A stretch of 64,000 nt of DNA. Origin: Fuscovulum ytuae. Lineage in GTDB: Bacteria > Pseudomonadota > Alphaproteobacteria > Rhodobacterales > Rhodobacteraceae. Position 1 is the stretch's first letter; each line of letters begins with the position of its first letter. Below the pieces are notes generated by a model. It was not told the DNA's origin and searched no databases. It saw nothing but the letters and a program-made list of their open reading frames with translations. Below are positions 1-9,196 of the stretch, piece after piece. The position numbers were made by a program, and so were the translations under genes. The stretch spans positions 2,959,001 to 3,023,000 of the forward strand of contig NZ_CP124535.1 of NCBI RefSeq assembly GCF_029953595.1, given 5' to 3'.

Positions 1-1
1 G

Positions 2-1822
2 TTCAGTTTTGGGCGTGGGCCGGTCGATCCTTCAGTGATCCAATCCATGGCAGGCAGCATCCGTCATCGCGGCCCTGATGCAACGGGCTACCACGCGGAT
101 GAGACGGCGGTGGTTGGCAATTGCCGACTGTCGATCCTTGATCTCAGCGAGGCAAGCAACCAACCGCTTGTTTCCGAGGATGGTAGGACCTTCGTCGTGC
201 AGAACGGCGAGATCTTCAATTTTATCGAACTGCGCGAAGAGTTGCAGAAGCAGGGGCACAGGTTCCACACCACCGGGGATACCGAAGTTATCCTGCGCGC
301 TTTCGAGGCTTGGGGGCCGGATTTCGTGACGCGGTTGAACGGCATGTTCGCGATCGCGGTATATGATGGCGCAGCTGGACGCCTGTACCTTTATCGTGAC
401 CGTCTCGGGGTTAAGCCGCTGTTTATTGCCGGGGGGCCAAAGGACGGGCGTTTGTGGTTTGCTTCAGAGATCAAGGCGATCTTGAGAAATGGTCGGGATT
501 ATGCGCCGAACATGTCGGCGCTGGCGCAATTTTTCGCGCTGAACTACGTGCCGCAGCCAGATACGATGTTTTCCGGGATTGCACATCTACCTCCCGGTCA
601 CATGGCGCGGGTTGACGCGTCGGGCCTATCGATCACGCGTTATTGGGACCTTTCGAGGCTATCGGCTGAACCGGATATGTCACCGGCCGAGGCACAAGCG
701 GGGCTATTGCGGTTGTTGGATGACGCAACGCGCATCAGGATGCGGTCGGATGCCCCCTTCGGCGCGTTCCTTTCGGGTGGGTTGGACAGCTCTTCCGTCG
801 TGGGATTCATGAGCCTCTACAAACCCAGCGGCCTGCACACCTTCTCGGTTGGTTTCGACGATCCGCGTTTTGACGAAAGTGCCTATGCTTTGGACGCCGC
901 TCGGCGCTTTGGCACGCTGCATGAACGAAACTTATCCGATCCGCAAAGCGCGTCGCTCTGGCCGCTTTTCATCTATCATTGCGACCAGCCGCATGGAGAC
1001 GTGTCCTTCATTCCGACCTTCCAAGTTTCCAGCGCGGCGGTGAAGCAAGTCAAAATGGTGTTGACCGGGGACGGCGGAGACGAACTGTTCGGCGGATACG
1101 AGAAGTATCTTCAGGTATTTCCCGGCGGCCGAACCGATCATCTAAAGGTCGGATGGGAGGATGCCTTTGTTCGTCAATCGGGTCTTTTGCAGGGGACTGA
1201 GGCGTCAGAACTATTGTCCGGAGCATTGGGTGAGGCCTTTGGGGATGACGATCCTTACCGCGCGCTCTCATCCGAGATTCGCAAAGTCGGACATATGGAC
1301 CCGATCAATCGTGTGCTCTTTGCCGAAACCGTCACGCTTTTGCCCGGCAACAACCTTGTGAAGCCGGATCGCATGGCGATGGCCAATTCATTGGAGGTGC
1401 GGTCGCCCTTTCTTGACTATCGTATGGCAGAGTTCGCCTTCACCGTTCCGGGTGAGATGAAGCTGAACGACGGCGAAACGAAATGGGTGATGAAGAAGGC
1501 TGTAGAGCCGCTTCTCGGGTCGGCCCTGACATGGCGTAAGAAGCAGATGTTCACCGTTCCGGTAGGTGAATGGTTCCGTCAGGCTCTGGCCGGAAGTTGT
1601 CGAGACATGTTGTTGAGCGGTCGGCTGGAAGCGCGGGGGATCGTCGACACGCACGTGGTGAAGGCGATGATCGACGCGCACGTGGTCGGGACCGCAAACT
1701 ACACGCGACAACTGAGGGCAATTTATTCCTTGGAATTGTGGTATCGGCTTTTCGTGGACCGTGATCCTGATTGGCTTGATCAGGCAAGATCACCCAATCC
1801 CGCCGAGGTGGGGTTCACCTGA
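2..1822 (+). CDS. asnB: Asparagine synthase (glutamine-hydrolysing) family protein, 5' end cut by window
   Basis: Class II glutamine amidotransferase plus ATP-dependent asparagine synthetase domain. The open frame runs off the left edge; the usual start (Met-Cys-Gly-Ile-Ala-Gly, with the catalytic Cys) lies just outside, and the visible codons continue with FSFGRGPVDPS and then HRGPD, as in the family. The glutaminase motif QNGEIFN and the ATP-binding SGGLDSS loop are present, as are GDGGDELFGGY and SLEVRSPFLD further on. In polysaccharide clusters such enzymes amidate sugar acids or aminate precursors, so asparagine may not be the product here. Its stop overlaps the next start (TGATG), which suggests translational coupling with the aldolase and neuB homologues downstream. 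Confidence 0.93.
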   Translation, partial: FSFGRGPVDPSVIQSMAGSIRHRGPDATGYHADETAVVGNCRLSILDLSEASNQPLVSEDGRTFVVQNGEIFNFIELREELQKQGHRFHTTGDTEVILRAFEAWGPDFVTRLNGMFAIAVYDGAAGRLYLYRDRLGVKPLFIAGGPKDGRLWFASEIKAILRNGRDYAPNMSALAQFFALNYVPQPDTMFSGIAHLPPGHMARVDASGLSITRYWDLSRLSAEPDMSPAEAQAGLLRLLDDATRIRMRSDAPFGAFLSGGLDSSSVVGFMSLYKPSGLHTFSVGFDDPRFDESAYALDAARRFGTLHERNLSDPQSASLWPLFIYHCDQPHGDVSFIPTFQVSSAAVKQVKMVLTGDGGDELFGGYEKYLQVFPGGRTDHLKVGWEDAFVRQSGLLQGTEASELLSGALGEAFGDDDPYRALSSEIRKVGHMDPINRVLFAETVTLLPGNNLVKPDRMAMANSLEVRSPFLDYRMAEFAFTVPGEMKLNDGETKWVMKKAVEPLLGSALTWRKKQMFTVPVGEWFRQALAGSCRDMLLSGRLEARGIVDTHVVKAMIDAHVVGTANYTRQLRAIYSLELWYRLFVDRDPDWLDQARSPNPAEVGFT

Positions 1823-2655
1823 TGCAGTTCCTTATGATCGTGAACGATTCCGAGATCGCGCGATTTGTGGCGCAGAACGGGGTTGACCGTCTGTTTGTTG
1901 ATCTGGAGTGGATGGGAAAGGATAGCCGCCAGAAGGGGCTGGACACGTGGAAAAGCCGGCAAACGCCGGCCGATGTGTCGCGGTTGCGCGAGGCCGTACC
2001 GGATGCCCATCTTCTGGTTCGGGTTAACCCACCCCATGACGGCACGGCAGCCGAAGTGGATGACGCTTTGGCGCGGGGTGCGGATAGCGTGATGCTGCCT
2101 ATGATCCGGACTGTGGATGAGGTGGCGCATTTCGTCGATTGTCTGGCCGGTCGGGCTGAAGCGGTCCCATTGATCGAAACGAAGTCGGCGCTGGATGCCA
2201 TTCCAAACATGGTGGAACGGGTGCCTCTGACCCGCATCCATATCGGGTTGAACGACCTTCACCTTGATATGAAGCTGTCCTTCATGTTTCAGCCTATTGC
2301 CAATGGACAGCTGGAAGTGGCCTGCGCCGCAATGCGGGCGGCGGGTGTATCCTTTGGCATCGGTGGAGTCGCGCGCGCGCGCGAAGGCATTGTCAGCCCC
2401 GAGATTTTACTTGGCGAACATGTGCGGCTTGGATCGGATGCGGCGATCCTTTCGCGGACCTTTCATCGCGGTACTGCCACGCTGGATGAATTAATGCAGA
2501 TCATGGATTTCCGAGCCGAGGTTGATGCGCTGCGCACGATTTATGAGGGGTTCCAGCGGGCAGATCCCATGACTTTGGAGGCAAACCGCGTTCTGGCCCG
2601 AGACAGGATTAATGATGTGGTGCGCCTCATTGAGGCGAAGAAGGAGGGCGCGTGA
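1822..2655 (+). CDS. HpcH/HpaI aldolase/citrate lyase family protein
   Basis: A 277-residue TIM-barrel protein of the HpcH/HpaI family, whose members carry out retro-aldol chemistry on 2-keto acids or acyl-CoA thioesters with a divalent metal. Visible family features are VDLEW near residue 25, LVRVNPP (substrate-binding Arg) near 65, PLIETKSAL (metal-ligand Glu) near 115 and GLNDLHLD (metal-ligand Asp) near 140. The start overlaps the asnB stop and the stop overlaps the neuB start, so the three genes are probably translated together. This placement argues for a role in making or editing a keto-acid sugar rather than in aromatic catabolism. The substrate cannot be told from sequence. Confidence 0.85.
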   Translation: MQFLMIVNDSEIARFVAQNGVDRLFVDLEWMGKDSRQKGLDTWKSRQTPADVSRLREAVPDAHLLVRVNPPHDGTAAEVDDALARGADSVMLPMIRTVDEVAHFVDCLAGRAEAVPLIETKSALDAIPNMVERVPLTRIHIGLNDLHLDMKLSFMFQPIANGQLEVACAAMRAAGVSFGIGGVARAREGIVSPEILLGEHVRLGSDAAILSRTFHRGTATLDELMQIMDFRAEVDALRTIYEGFQRADPMTLEANRVLARDRINDVVRLIEAKKEGA

Positions 2656-3707
2656 TGGCTGTGCCATATGCAACGCTGGGACCGCGCCGGGTGTCGGCTG
2701 AAGATCCCTGCTATATCATTGCCGAGATTGGCGTGAACCATAATGGCGATGTCAATCTGGCCCACAGGATGATTGATGCCGCAAAGCTGGCAGGCGCGGA
2801 TGCGGTAAAATTTCAGACCTTTCGCACTGACGATCTGGTGACGGCGTCGGCCCAGAAGGCCGATTATCAGACCGAAACGACCGGAAGGGGTTCGCAAGCC
2901 GAAATGCTGCGTCGGTTGGAGTTGCCAACCGAGGCGTTTGCCGCACTGCATCGCCATTGCAAAACGGTCGGCATCGATTTCATGTCGACCGCGTTCGACG
3001 CGCACAGCCTAGAAACGGTGATCGCTCTTGGCCCTGCCTGCCTGAAATGGCCGTCGGGAGAGTTGAATAATCTGCCCTTATTGCGACTGGCGGCGCGGAG
3101 CGGACTGCCGGTCATGCTGTCCACTGGCATGGGAAGCGTGACTGAAATCTCGGTGGCCGTCGACCAACTCGCCAAGTCTGGCTGTGACGACATCATTATA
3201 CTGCAATGCGTCTCCAACTATCCGGCACGGATTGAAGAGCAGAACCTTCGGGTCATTCCTGCCTTGAGCGCGGTTTTTGGGCGGCCGGTCGGATTTTCCG
3301 ATCACACGATCGGGCCATTTGCTGCGATCGCTGCGCGCGCGCTTGGCATGGCGGTGTTGGAAAAGCATTTCACGCTAGATCGTGCATTGGAGGGTCCAGA
3401 TCATGCCGCCTCAATCGAACCGGATCAATTCGCCGAGATGGTTTCGGTGATCCGGGCAGTGGAAGCAGGACTTGGCGATGGCGTGAAACGCGCTGTCGCT
3501 TCAGAGGAAGGGGTGCGCGCCGTAGCACGCAAGAGCCTTGTTTTCTGCAGGGCGCTGCCGCAAGGGCATGTGCTGTCAGAGGATGATCTGGTGGCCAAAC
3601 GCCCCGGCACTGGAATTAGCCCTGACAGGCTGGAGGTATTCCTGGGTCTGGCCCTGAAGCGGGGGGTGGAGAAGGACGAAATGTTGGTTATGGATCATGT
3701 CCGTTAG
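2655..3707 (+). CDS. neuB: N-acetylneuraminate synthase family protein (NeuB/LegI/PseI type)
   Basis: Condenses phosphoenolpyruvate with an N-acylated hexosamine to give a nine-carbon nonulosonic acid. The N-terminal NeuB TIM barrel shows IIAEIGVNHNGD and VKFQTF close to the start, KWPSGELNN in the middle and GFSDHTIGP with the EKHFTLDR metal and substrate region near residue 230. A C-terminal SAF (antifreeze-like) domain follows from about residue 290 (ARKSLVFCRALPQG). A GTG lies one codon upstream (2652), but the ATG at 2655 overlapping the aldolase stop is preferred. Together with neuC and neuA homologues it defines a nonulosonate pathway. Whether the product is sialic, legionaminic or pseudaminic acid needs a tree. 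Confidence 0.92.
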   Translation: MAVPYATLGPRRVSAEDPCYIIAEIGVNHNGDVNLAHRMIDAAKLAGADAVKFQTFRTDDLVTASAQKADYQTETTGRGSQAEMLRRLELPTEAFAALHRHCKTVGIDFMSTAFDAHSLETVIALGPACLKWPSGELNNLPLLRLAARSGLPVMLSTGMGSVTEISVAVDQLAKSGCDDIIILQCVSNYPARIEEQNLRVIPALSAVFGRPVGFSDHTIGPFAAIAARALGMAVLEKHFTLDRALEGPDHAASIEPDQFAEMVSVIRAVEAGLGDGVKRAVASEEGVRAVARKSLVFCRALPQGHVLSEDDLVAKRPGTGISPDRLEVFLGLALKRGVEKDEMLVMDHVR

Positions 3708-3719
3708 TGACGTGATCCA

Positions 3720-4361
3720 TTATAGGCTATTGCGTTTCAGCACCTTTCCGAAGGTTCGAAATAGGATCGACAGATAAAGACCAAAGGAGCGGGTCTGCAC
3801 CCATTGCAAATCGCGCGCTGTGCGGGCGGCCATGCTATCGACGGTTCCATCAATTTGGGCAAGTCCCGTGATACCCGGTCGCAGGACATGCCGATCTACC
3901 CATTCTTGTGGGCTGTAATCAGCCTGTTGCACGGGCACGTCAGGGCGCACGCCCACAAGCGACATATCCCCAGACAATACGTTCAGCATCTGCGGAAGTT
4001 CGTCCATGTGAAGTGGCCGAAGCACCCGCCCGATCCGCGTGATACGCGGATCGCCGGAAATCGTGGTTTCGAATTTCTGTCGATCCTCGGTCGTGACCGC
4101 CCCAGTAAAGGTACCGGTCGCGCGGTTCCTATCATGGGTCATCGTTCGAAATTTGAAGATCATGAAATGGCGTCCGCCCTGCCCCACGCGTGTCTGGCGG
4201 AACATGATCGGGCGACCATCGTCGAGAAAGATAAGCATCGCAATCATCAGCATGGGAATGGCCGTCAGCACCAGAAGCACGAAGGCAAGGACGACATCGG
4301 TCAGACGCATCAAGCCATCGCCTGCGACGGACTTGGGGATATCGGTAGACGGAACCATCAT
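3720..4361 (-). CDS. Sugar transferase (monotopic phosphoglycosyl transferase, WbaP/PglC-like)
   Basis: Transfers a phospho-sugar from a UDP-sugar to undecaprenyl phosphate, the first membrane step in making a repeat unit. The 213-residue protein has the PglC-like core: a membrane re-entrant hydrophobic helix at about residues 20-50, then KFRTM, MDELPQMLNVLSGDMSLVGVRPDVP carrying the catalytic Asp-Glu pair, and RPGITGLAQIDG. Its length fits the short, soluble-core form without the WbaP N-terminal membrane bundle. It lies 20 nt downstream of the neuC homologue on the same strand, so the two probably share a transcript. Convergent with neuB. The initiating sugar is not known. Confidence 0.92.
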   Translation of the reverse strand: MMVPSTDIPKSVAGDGLMRLTDVVLAFVLLVLTAIPMLMIAMLIFLDDGRPIMFRQTRVGQGGRHFMIFKFRTMTHDRNRATGTFTGAVTTEDRQKFETTISGDPRITRIGRVLRPLHMDELPQMLNVLSGDMSLVGVRPDVPVQQADYSPQEWVDRHVLRPGITGLAQIDGTVDSMAARTARDLQWVQTRSFGLYLSILFRTFGKVLKRNSL

Positions 4362-4381
4362 TCACTCACTGTTCAGACATC

Positions 4382-5512
4382 TCAGTACGCGTTGCGCTTG
4401 GCCAATACAGCCTGATCAAGCGGCAGGGAAGGGAGCACGGCTCCAAGGCGTTCGATAGTTCTGCCATCACCATAGAGGTTTTCAAACGGGCCTTTCATCG
4501 CAAGCGTACGCCGAAGGGCCTGACTGATGGCCGGTATGTTGAATTCCGCGCAATCCACGACATTCCCGTTGCGCAGGCGGCCATTCTGCCGGGAACCAAG
4601 GTTAAGGCAAGGGGTGCCCAAGGACGCGCTTTCAATGATGCCCGAGGAACTGTTGCCGACAAGCGCATCGGCCTGCGCCAAGGCGGCGAGATAGGATTCA
4701 CGATTGAAATGGTCGATCACCGTCAGCCAACCTTCAGCCTGCATCCTGTCGAGATAGGCGTTGATCGAGGCCCCGCCGGCATCGGAGTTCGGGCGCAGCA
4801 CCAGGGCCGCACAGCCTTCGTTGTTTAGCGTCTCTAGCAGGGTTTCGATTTGCTGCGCAGCGGATGCGGCCTCTTGCACCACAGGATGAAAGACGACGAG
4901 CGCGCGATGGTATTGACCAGGACGCAAGGGCAGGGTTCGGGCCAGCCATCCGTCATCGTGCCTGATGCCATCGGCAAGGCCGACAAGCCCTGGCGCGCCA
5001 ACGACCCAGATGTGTTCGGGCCTTTCACCCATCCGGCGAAGGCGTTCAGCAGACTCTTCGTTCGCAGCAAAATGGAAATGCGCCAATTTCGAAATCGCAT
5101 GGCGAAAACTTTCGTCGAGGGTGCCAGAGAGTTCACCACCGTGGAGATGGCCGACGGGGATGCCAAGATGGACAGCAGCCAAGGTGGCGGCCAACATTTC
5201 CCCGCGATCGCCCAACACCAAGACGAGATCAGGTCTATCCTTCGACCAAAGGTCCAAAAAACCCACAAGTTCAGTGGCAAGCGCCCGGCCCATCTCTGCC
5301 CCGTCAGCCCCTGAAAGGGCGACCGGTATCTGACCCGCCAAGGGTAAGCCGGAGGCAAGGATATCCTTGATCGTGTTGCCATAGGTTGGCAGCAGATGTT
5401 GACCCGTTACCACGACATAAATCTGCAGTTCTGGCAGACCAGACAGTCCTATCAGCGTTTTCTCCATCAAGCCGAAATCGGCACGGCTGCCCGATACGTA
5501 GTGAATAAGCAT
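4382..5512 (-). CDS. neuC: UDP-N-acetylglucosamine 2-epimerase (hydrolysing), NeuC/LegG type
   Basis: Hydrolyses and epimerises a UDP-HexNAc to a free ManNAc-type sugar, the substrate for the NeuB reaction. The 376-residue protein has the GT-B fold hallmarks of the family: GSRADFG at the N terminus, LVLGDRGEM near residue 100, HLHGGE followed by GTLDESFRHAISK near 125-140, and VGNSSSGIIE near 290, a UDP-binding loop. Proteins of this family act on UDP-GlcNAc (NeuC) or on 2,4-diacetamido sugars (LegG), and this sequence alone does not separate them. Its start lies close to a divergent flippase gene, so a shared promoter region (roughly 5513-5610) is likely. Confidence 0.92.
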   Translation of the reverse strand: MLIHYVSGSRADFGLMEKTLIGLSGLPELQIYVVVTGQHLLPTYGNTIKDILASGLPLAGQIPVALSGADGAEMGRALATELVGFLDLWSKDRPDLVLVLGDRGEMLAATLAAVHLGIPVGHLHGGELSGTLDESFRHAISKLAHFHFAANEESAERLRRMGERPEHIWVVGAPGLVGLADGIRHDDGWLARTLPLRPGQYHRALVVFHPVVQEAASAAQQIETLLETLNNEGCAALVLRPNSDAGGASINAYLDRMQAEGWLTVIDHFNRESYLAALAQADALVGNSSSGIIESASLGTPCLNLGSRQNGRLRNGNVVDCAEFNIPAISQALRRTLAMKGPFENLYGDGRTIERLGAVLPSLPLDQAVLAKRNAY

Positions 5513-5610
5513 GTGTGAACCACGAAATAACGGGTTTCGCGCTTGCGCGCTTTGGGTTGGAGTTTACAAGGGACTGGATGCCCAAGGTAGGGGTTGGTGG
5601 CGGTGCTTTG

Positions 5611-7119
5611 ATGAAATCGGTTCTTTTTGCCTCGGCTCTGGTCAGTTTTGTCCTTCTGCTCGGCCGTCTGTCCGGTTTTGTGCGCGAAACACTACTTGCG
5701 GCGAGCTTTGGCCCGACAGCGATGGCGGATGCAGCAATCGTGCTGCTGACTTTGCCGGATCTTATGGTGGGCTTGCTGTTGGCGGGCGGTTTCAATGCTG
5801 TCCTGATCCCGGCGATCAAGCAAGCCGAAGGCGATGCGCGGATTGCGCTGGTCCATCGTACAGCATTGTTAATCGGTCTTGGTTTTCTGGTGCTGGCTGG
5901 TGTGCTTGCGTCGGTTCCGCAATTCGCGATGGGCCTGTTGGCGCCCACCTTGGAAGAGGGGACATTGCCGCAACTGGACCTTGCCTTCCGGCTGAGCCTG
6001 ATTGCTTTGCCCATCGTGGGGGTGATCGGCGTGGCAGCGGCCTATTTGAATTCGATCGGGCGGTTTGCTGTGCCAAGCCTTTCGGTTCTTCTCTTCAACG
6101 TAACGCTTTGCTTTTATCTTCTGGGGCAACATCGGCCTGCCCATGGGCTCGTGGGATTTGCCTTGGCCATCCTTCTGGCGTCAATGCTGCGGTTCGGACT
6201 GCATCTGGCATTCATGGGGCCCGTCTTGCGCATGTCGCGTTTCAAGGCCCAAGCGCACGTGATCACGCCTTTGAGATTCGATTTTGCGAAACGGTTTTTC
6301 CTTGGGGTTTTGGGCCTTGGCATCACGGTCGCAGCACCCGTGGTTTTTCGCACGCTTTCTGCGGCGACTGGTGAAGGCAATCTCGCCCTTTTTAGTTTTG
6401 CGCTGAAGCTTTTTGAATTGCCTTCCGCAATCTTGATTGCACCGGTTGTGATAGTGATGATCCCGAAACTTGCTGCCATGACCGCCGCAGCGCAGGCATC
6501 GCAGTTTGAAGATGCGCTTCTGACTGCCATCCATGCGGGGGTGGCACTGGCGCTTTCTGCGGCCTGCGTTGCATACGTCTTTGCCCTACCCGTTGCGCAA
6601 TCCGTCTATGGCTATGGTGCGATGGGCGAGGCGGACGTGGAACAGGTTGCTCAGGTGACTGCCATTCTGATGCTGGGCCTGCCGGGACTGTGCGTGGTTC
6701 AGCTGGGCGCGGCGGCATTGAGTGCAAAGGGGCGGGTTGATCTGGTGGCGATTTGGGCGATCATGCTTTTGTGTCTATGTGGTATAGGGGCCTTTGTCGT
6801 ACAGCGCTGGTCGGCTTCCAACTACCTTGCCTTAGCTGCAATTGGTCTTTCGACCTACAATTCCATGCTGGCAGTCACCTATCTTTCTTGTCTGTTCGGA
6901 TGGCGCATACCTTCAGCCCTGCGGCTTTGGACGCTGATTTGGCTGATCGTGCGATGTGGGGGCGTGATCATTCCATTCGGCTTGATCCTGACTTATCTCG
7001 GCGACCGGATCGGGCATTGGGGAGGTGTCGGCTTGGCCTTGGTTGCAGGTGTTGTGCTACTGGTCGTCAATCTTGGGCCATTGCGGGCCTTAAGGCGGTT
7101 GCAGATCGATAGCGAATGA
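5611..7119 (+). CDS. MurJ/MviN-like lipid-linked oligosaccharide flippase
   Basis: Integral membrane protein of the MOP superfamily with about 13-14 hydrophobic segments across roughly 500 residues. The N terminus (KSVLFASALVSF, then GRLSGFVRETLLAASFG) matches the MurJ signature of TM1 with a conserved Arg. MurJ flips lipid II, but a copy inside a nonulosonate cluster more likely exports a polysaccharide or glycolipid intermediate. Start choice is open: ATG 5611 gives the MurJ-like N terminus. ATG 5578 (preceded by AAGGGA) and GTG 5515 are in frame upstream, but 5515 would leave almost no promoter between it and the divergent neuC homologue. Confidence 0.85.
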   Translation: MKSVLFASALVSFVLLLGRLSGFVRETLLAASFGPTAMADAAIVLLTLPDLMVGLLLAGGFNAVLIPAIKQAEGDARIALVHRTALLIGLGFLVLAGVLASVPQFAMGLLAPTLEEGTLPQLDLAFRLSLIALPIVGVIGVAAAYLNSIGRFAVPSLSVLLFNVTLCFYLLGQHRPAHGLVGFALAILLASMLRFGLHLAFMGPVLRMSRFKAQAHVITPLRFDFAKRFFLGVLGLGITVAAPVVFRTLSAATGEGNLALFSFALKLFELPSAILIAPVVIVMIPKLAAMTAAAQASQFEDALLTAIHAGVALALSAACVAYVFALPVAQSVYGYGAMGEADVEQVAQVTAILMLGLPGLCVVQLGAAALSAKGRVDLVAIWAIMLLCLCGIGAFVVQRWSASNYLALAAIGLSTYNSMLAVTYLSCLFGWRIPSALRLWTLIWLIVRCGGVIIPFGLILTYLGDRIGHWGGVGLALVAGVVLLVVNLGPLRALRRLQIDSE

Positions 7120-7208
7120 TGCGTTTCACCTTGCATGGGGAAACACTGGTAGAGCGGCGCCAGAATGCCAGAGATGGAATATCGACGTTTCGAAGGGTGG
7201 TAGAATAA

Positions 7209-7910
7209 ATGATCAGGTTTTGTTCCATCTGCGCGAGAGGCGGGTCCAAAGGAGTGCCGGGGAAAAACATCCGGGACCTGCATGGTCAGCCACTGATCGC
7301 GTATTCCATCGCACAGGCAAGGAAAAGCGGCCTCTTTGATCTTATTTATGTCAGCAGCGATGATGAGGATATTCTATCCGTCGCGGCGCGGTTTGGAGCG
7401 GATGAGGTGATCCGTCGCCCGGATGAATTGGCAAATGACCACGCCCCGAAAATACCTGCAATCCGACATGCGATGATCGAGGCTGAAGGCCGGTTTGGAA
7501 GGGAGTGTGACATTGTTGTCGACCTTGATGCGACATCTCCGTTGAGGTCCGTTGATGATATCGTTGCATCGGTGAACAGTCTTGTTGTGTCGGGGGCGTC
7601 CAACTTGTTTTCCGTGACACCGTCTCGAAAATCACCCTATTTCAACATGGTCGAATTAGGTGAAGGCGGGGTGCCCCACCTTTCCAAGACACTCGGCCAG
7701 CAGGTTGTGCGGCGACAGGATTCCCCGAAATGCTTTGACATAAACGGGTCAGTCTATGTTTGGACGCGCAAGGCTCTTCTGGAAAACGACCTGCTTTTTC
7801 TGGAAAACACCCAAGTGCATGTGATGCCGGAAGAGCGATCTGTCGACATCGACACGCAGCTTGATTTCCTGATTGTCGAACGGCTTATGTCGCTTCCTCA
7901 GGCGGGGTGA
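7209..7910 (+). CDS. neuA: Acylneuraminate cytidylyltransferase family protein (CMP-nonulosonate synthetase)
   Basis: Activates a nonulosonic acid with CTP to the CMP-sugar used by transferases. The 233-residue protein shows the cytidylyltransferase P-loop ICARGGSKGVPGKNI at residues 6-20, then ATSPLRS near 108, RRQDSPKCFDINGSVYVWT near 165 and the metal-binding SVDIDTQLDF near 215. It is preceded by a purine-rich site (GAAGGGTGG). The last 26 bases overlap the 3' end of the convergent membrane-protein gene, which is unusual and ties the two genes' evolution together. With the neuB and neuC homologues it completes the core CMP-nonulosonate route. No recognisable sialyltransferase is in this window. 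Confidence 0.94.
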   Translation: MIRFCSICARGGSKGVPGKNIRDLHGQPLIAYSIAQARKSGLFDLIYVSSDDEDILSVAARFGADEVIRRPDELANDHAPKIPAIRHAMIEAEGRFGRECDIVVDLDATSPLRSVDDIVASVNSLVVSGASNLFSVTPSRKSPYFNMVELGEGGVPHLSKTLGQQVVRRQDSPKCFDINGSVYVWTRKALLENDLLFLENTQVHVMPEERSVDIDTQLDFLIVERLMSLPQAG

Positions 7911-8934
7911 ACAGCCTGTAGTCGGAGGCAGGCCATAGACGGCGATCTGGCACGCGAGAGATCAGCAAAGCCGAGGCCACAACCAGCACTGGCAGCGCCG
8001 CCAAGGACAGAGTTGAAAATCCAAAGGCCCCGCAAACCATCGCGGCGAGCAGGATATGCAACATGAATGACTGTCGGAGACGATAAAGGAGCATTGCGAA
8101 AAGCACGGCCATTGCTAAGGCCAAGGCCACAACGGTCGGCAACCCAACGGCACTCAGCGCTGGATAAATCGAACGCCCAGCACCATGTTCAAGCATGCGC
8201 AAAAACCCATCGCCACCGCCGCCATAAAAAGCGATGTTCTTGTTTATCCCAACTAGGAAGAAACGGAAAAATAGCACACCCAGCACGAGGCAGGACAGTA
8301 AGGCAAACAGTGCCGTCCTGGTCAGCGAGACACGCTGGAAGGACCGGATAACTTCAAAATACAGCGCAATGACAAGGCAAAGCACCGCAGAAATCAGCGT
8401 ACCGCTACTGACCGAACTAAGGCCCAAACCCACCAGCGCCGAAACGGCGGAGAAAGCGTCAAAGCGTCGCTGATAGTAGTGGCGCGCCACAATCAGAAGA
8501 AGGATGGAATAGCCAAGGAAGGCAAATCCGATCCTGCCATTCATCAGGTAGAAAAGGATCACGACAATTGCAGCACAGCCTATTTGCACAAGGTAAGAGA
8601 CGTGATCGGTATTTGCGGTGATCGCGACGGTCCGAACTAGGTTTCTGACCGTGAAAAAGCAGAGGCCCACAAGTATATAGGAAAACAGCGTATCGTGATG
8701 CCATCCCATGAACTCCGCCGTCACAAGGACAAGGTAGAGCAGCATATATCGCAAGGAATGGGGGTTAATCTGCGCAAGTTCGACTAGGGGATTTGCGTCC
8801 GCTTCCCACATGTAGGTTATTTGGGACCAGATTTCGAAGGTCTTGAGTCCCAGCATCACGGAAAGCAGGAGCGGAAGTATTGCCGCGACGACCAATAGGG
8901 TCGAAATTCGGATATCCGGCAGTGCGAAAGTCAT
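7885..8934 (-). CDS. Polytopic membrane protein, Wzy/EpsG-like polymerase candidate
   Basis: About 349 residues with roughly nine to ten hydrophobic segments and a large periplasmic-type loop (WSQITYMWEADANPLVELAQ) after the first segment. Position and architecture fit an EpsG/Wzy-like O-antigen or exopolysaccharide polymerase. Such proteins have almost no conserved motifs, so the function is inferred from context only. The ATG at 8934 is chosen because AGGGG lies about nine bases upstream; a TTG at 8952 is also in frame. The stop lies inside the neuA 3' end (convergent overlap). The base composition is more AT-rich than the housekeeping genes of the window, as in the rest of 0-9 kb. Confidence 0.6.
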   Translation of the reverse strand: MTFALPDIRISTLLVVAAILPLLLSVMLGLKTFEIWSQITYMWEADANPLVELAQINPHSLRYMLLYLVLVTAEFMGWHHDTLFSYILVGLCFFTVRNLVRTVAITANTDHVSYLVQIGCAAIVVILFYLMNGRIGFAFLGYSILLLIVARHYYQRRFDAFSAVSALVGLGLSSVSSGTLISAVLCLVIALYFEVIRSFQRVSLTRTALFALLSCLVLGVLFFRFFLVGINKNIAFYGGGGDGFLRMLEHGAGRSIYPALSAVGLPTVVALALAMAVLFAMLLYRLRQSFMLHILLAAMVCGAFGFSTLSLAALPVLVVASALLISRVPDRRLWPASDYRLFTPPEEAT

Positions 8935-9076
8935 AACTTTAGCCCCTGTCAACCAAGGCTGCGTCTAGAACACACGCATGTAAGGGCGATCTGAACCTAG
9001 GCATCACTCTTGCCCCACTTTCCTTTCAACCCGGCCATTATGGCATCGGCTATGCGGTTTGTCGCGCTTTGCCGCT

Positions 9077-9083
9077 CTTGCTT
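9077..9083. repeat. Target-site duplication, left copy (CTTGCTT)
   Basis: Direct 7-bp repeat with 10569-10575. Both copies abut the TGT outer ends of the nested element. Collapsing them restores the frame of the interrupted glycosyltransferase gene. Confidence 0.85.
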
Positions 9084-9121
9084 TGTCAATCGGCGTGCAA
9101 AACTGACCCCTTATCGGCGCC

Positions 9122-9196
9122 CAATTTTGATGAGGTGGACGGCCCCTGACCCAACCGTGGCGCGCTTTGCCGCCGCGGTTCATGATCAGGGTTCCA
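9122..9196. repeat. Left copy of perfect 75-bp inverted repeat
   Basis: Identical to the reverse complement of 10480-10554 over all 75 bases, from CAATTTTGATGAGG to CAGGGTTCCA. Identity stops abruptly on both sides. The segment TGGACGGCCCCTGA inside it (9136-9149) recurs as a direct repeat at 9201-9214, just inside the boundary. Confidence 0.95.
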
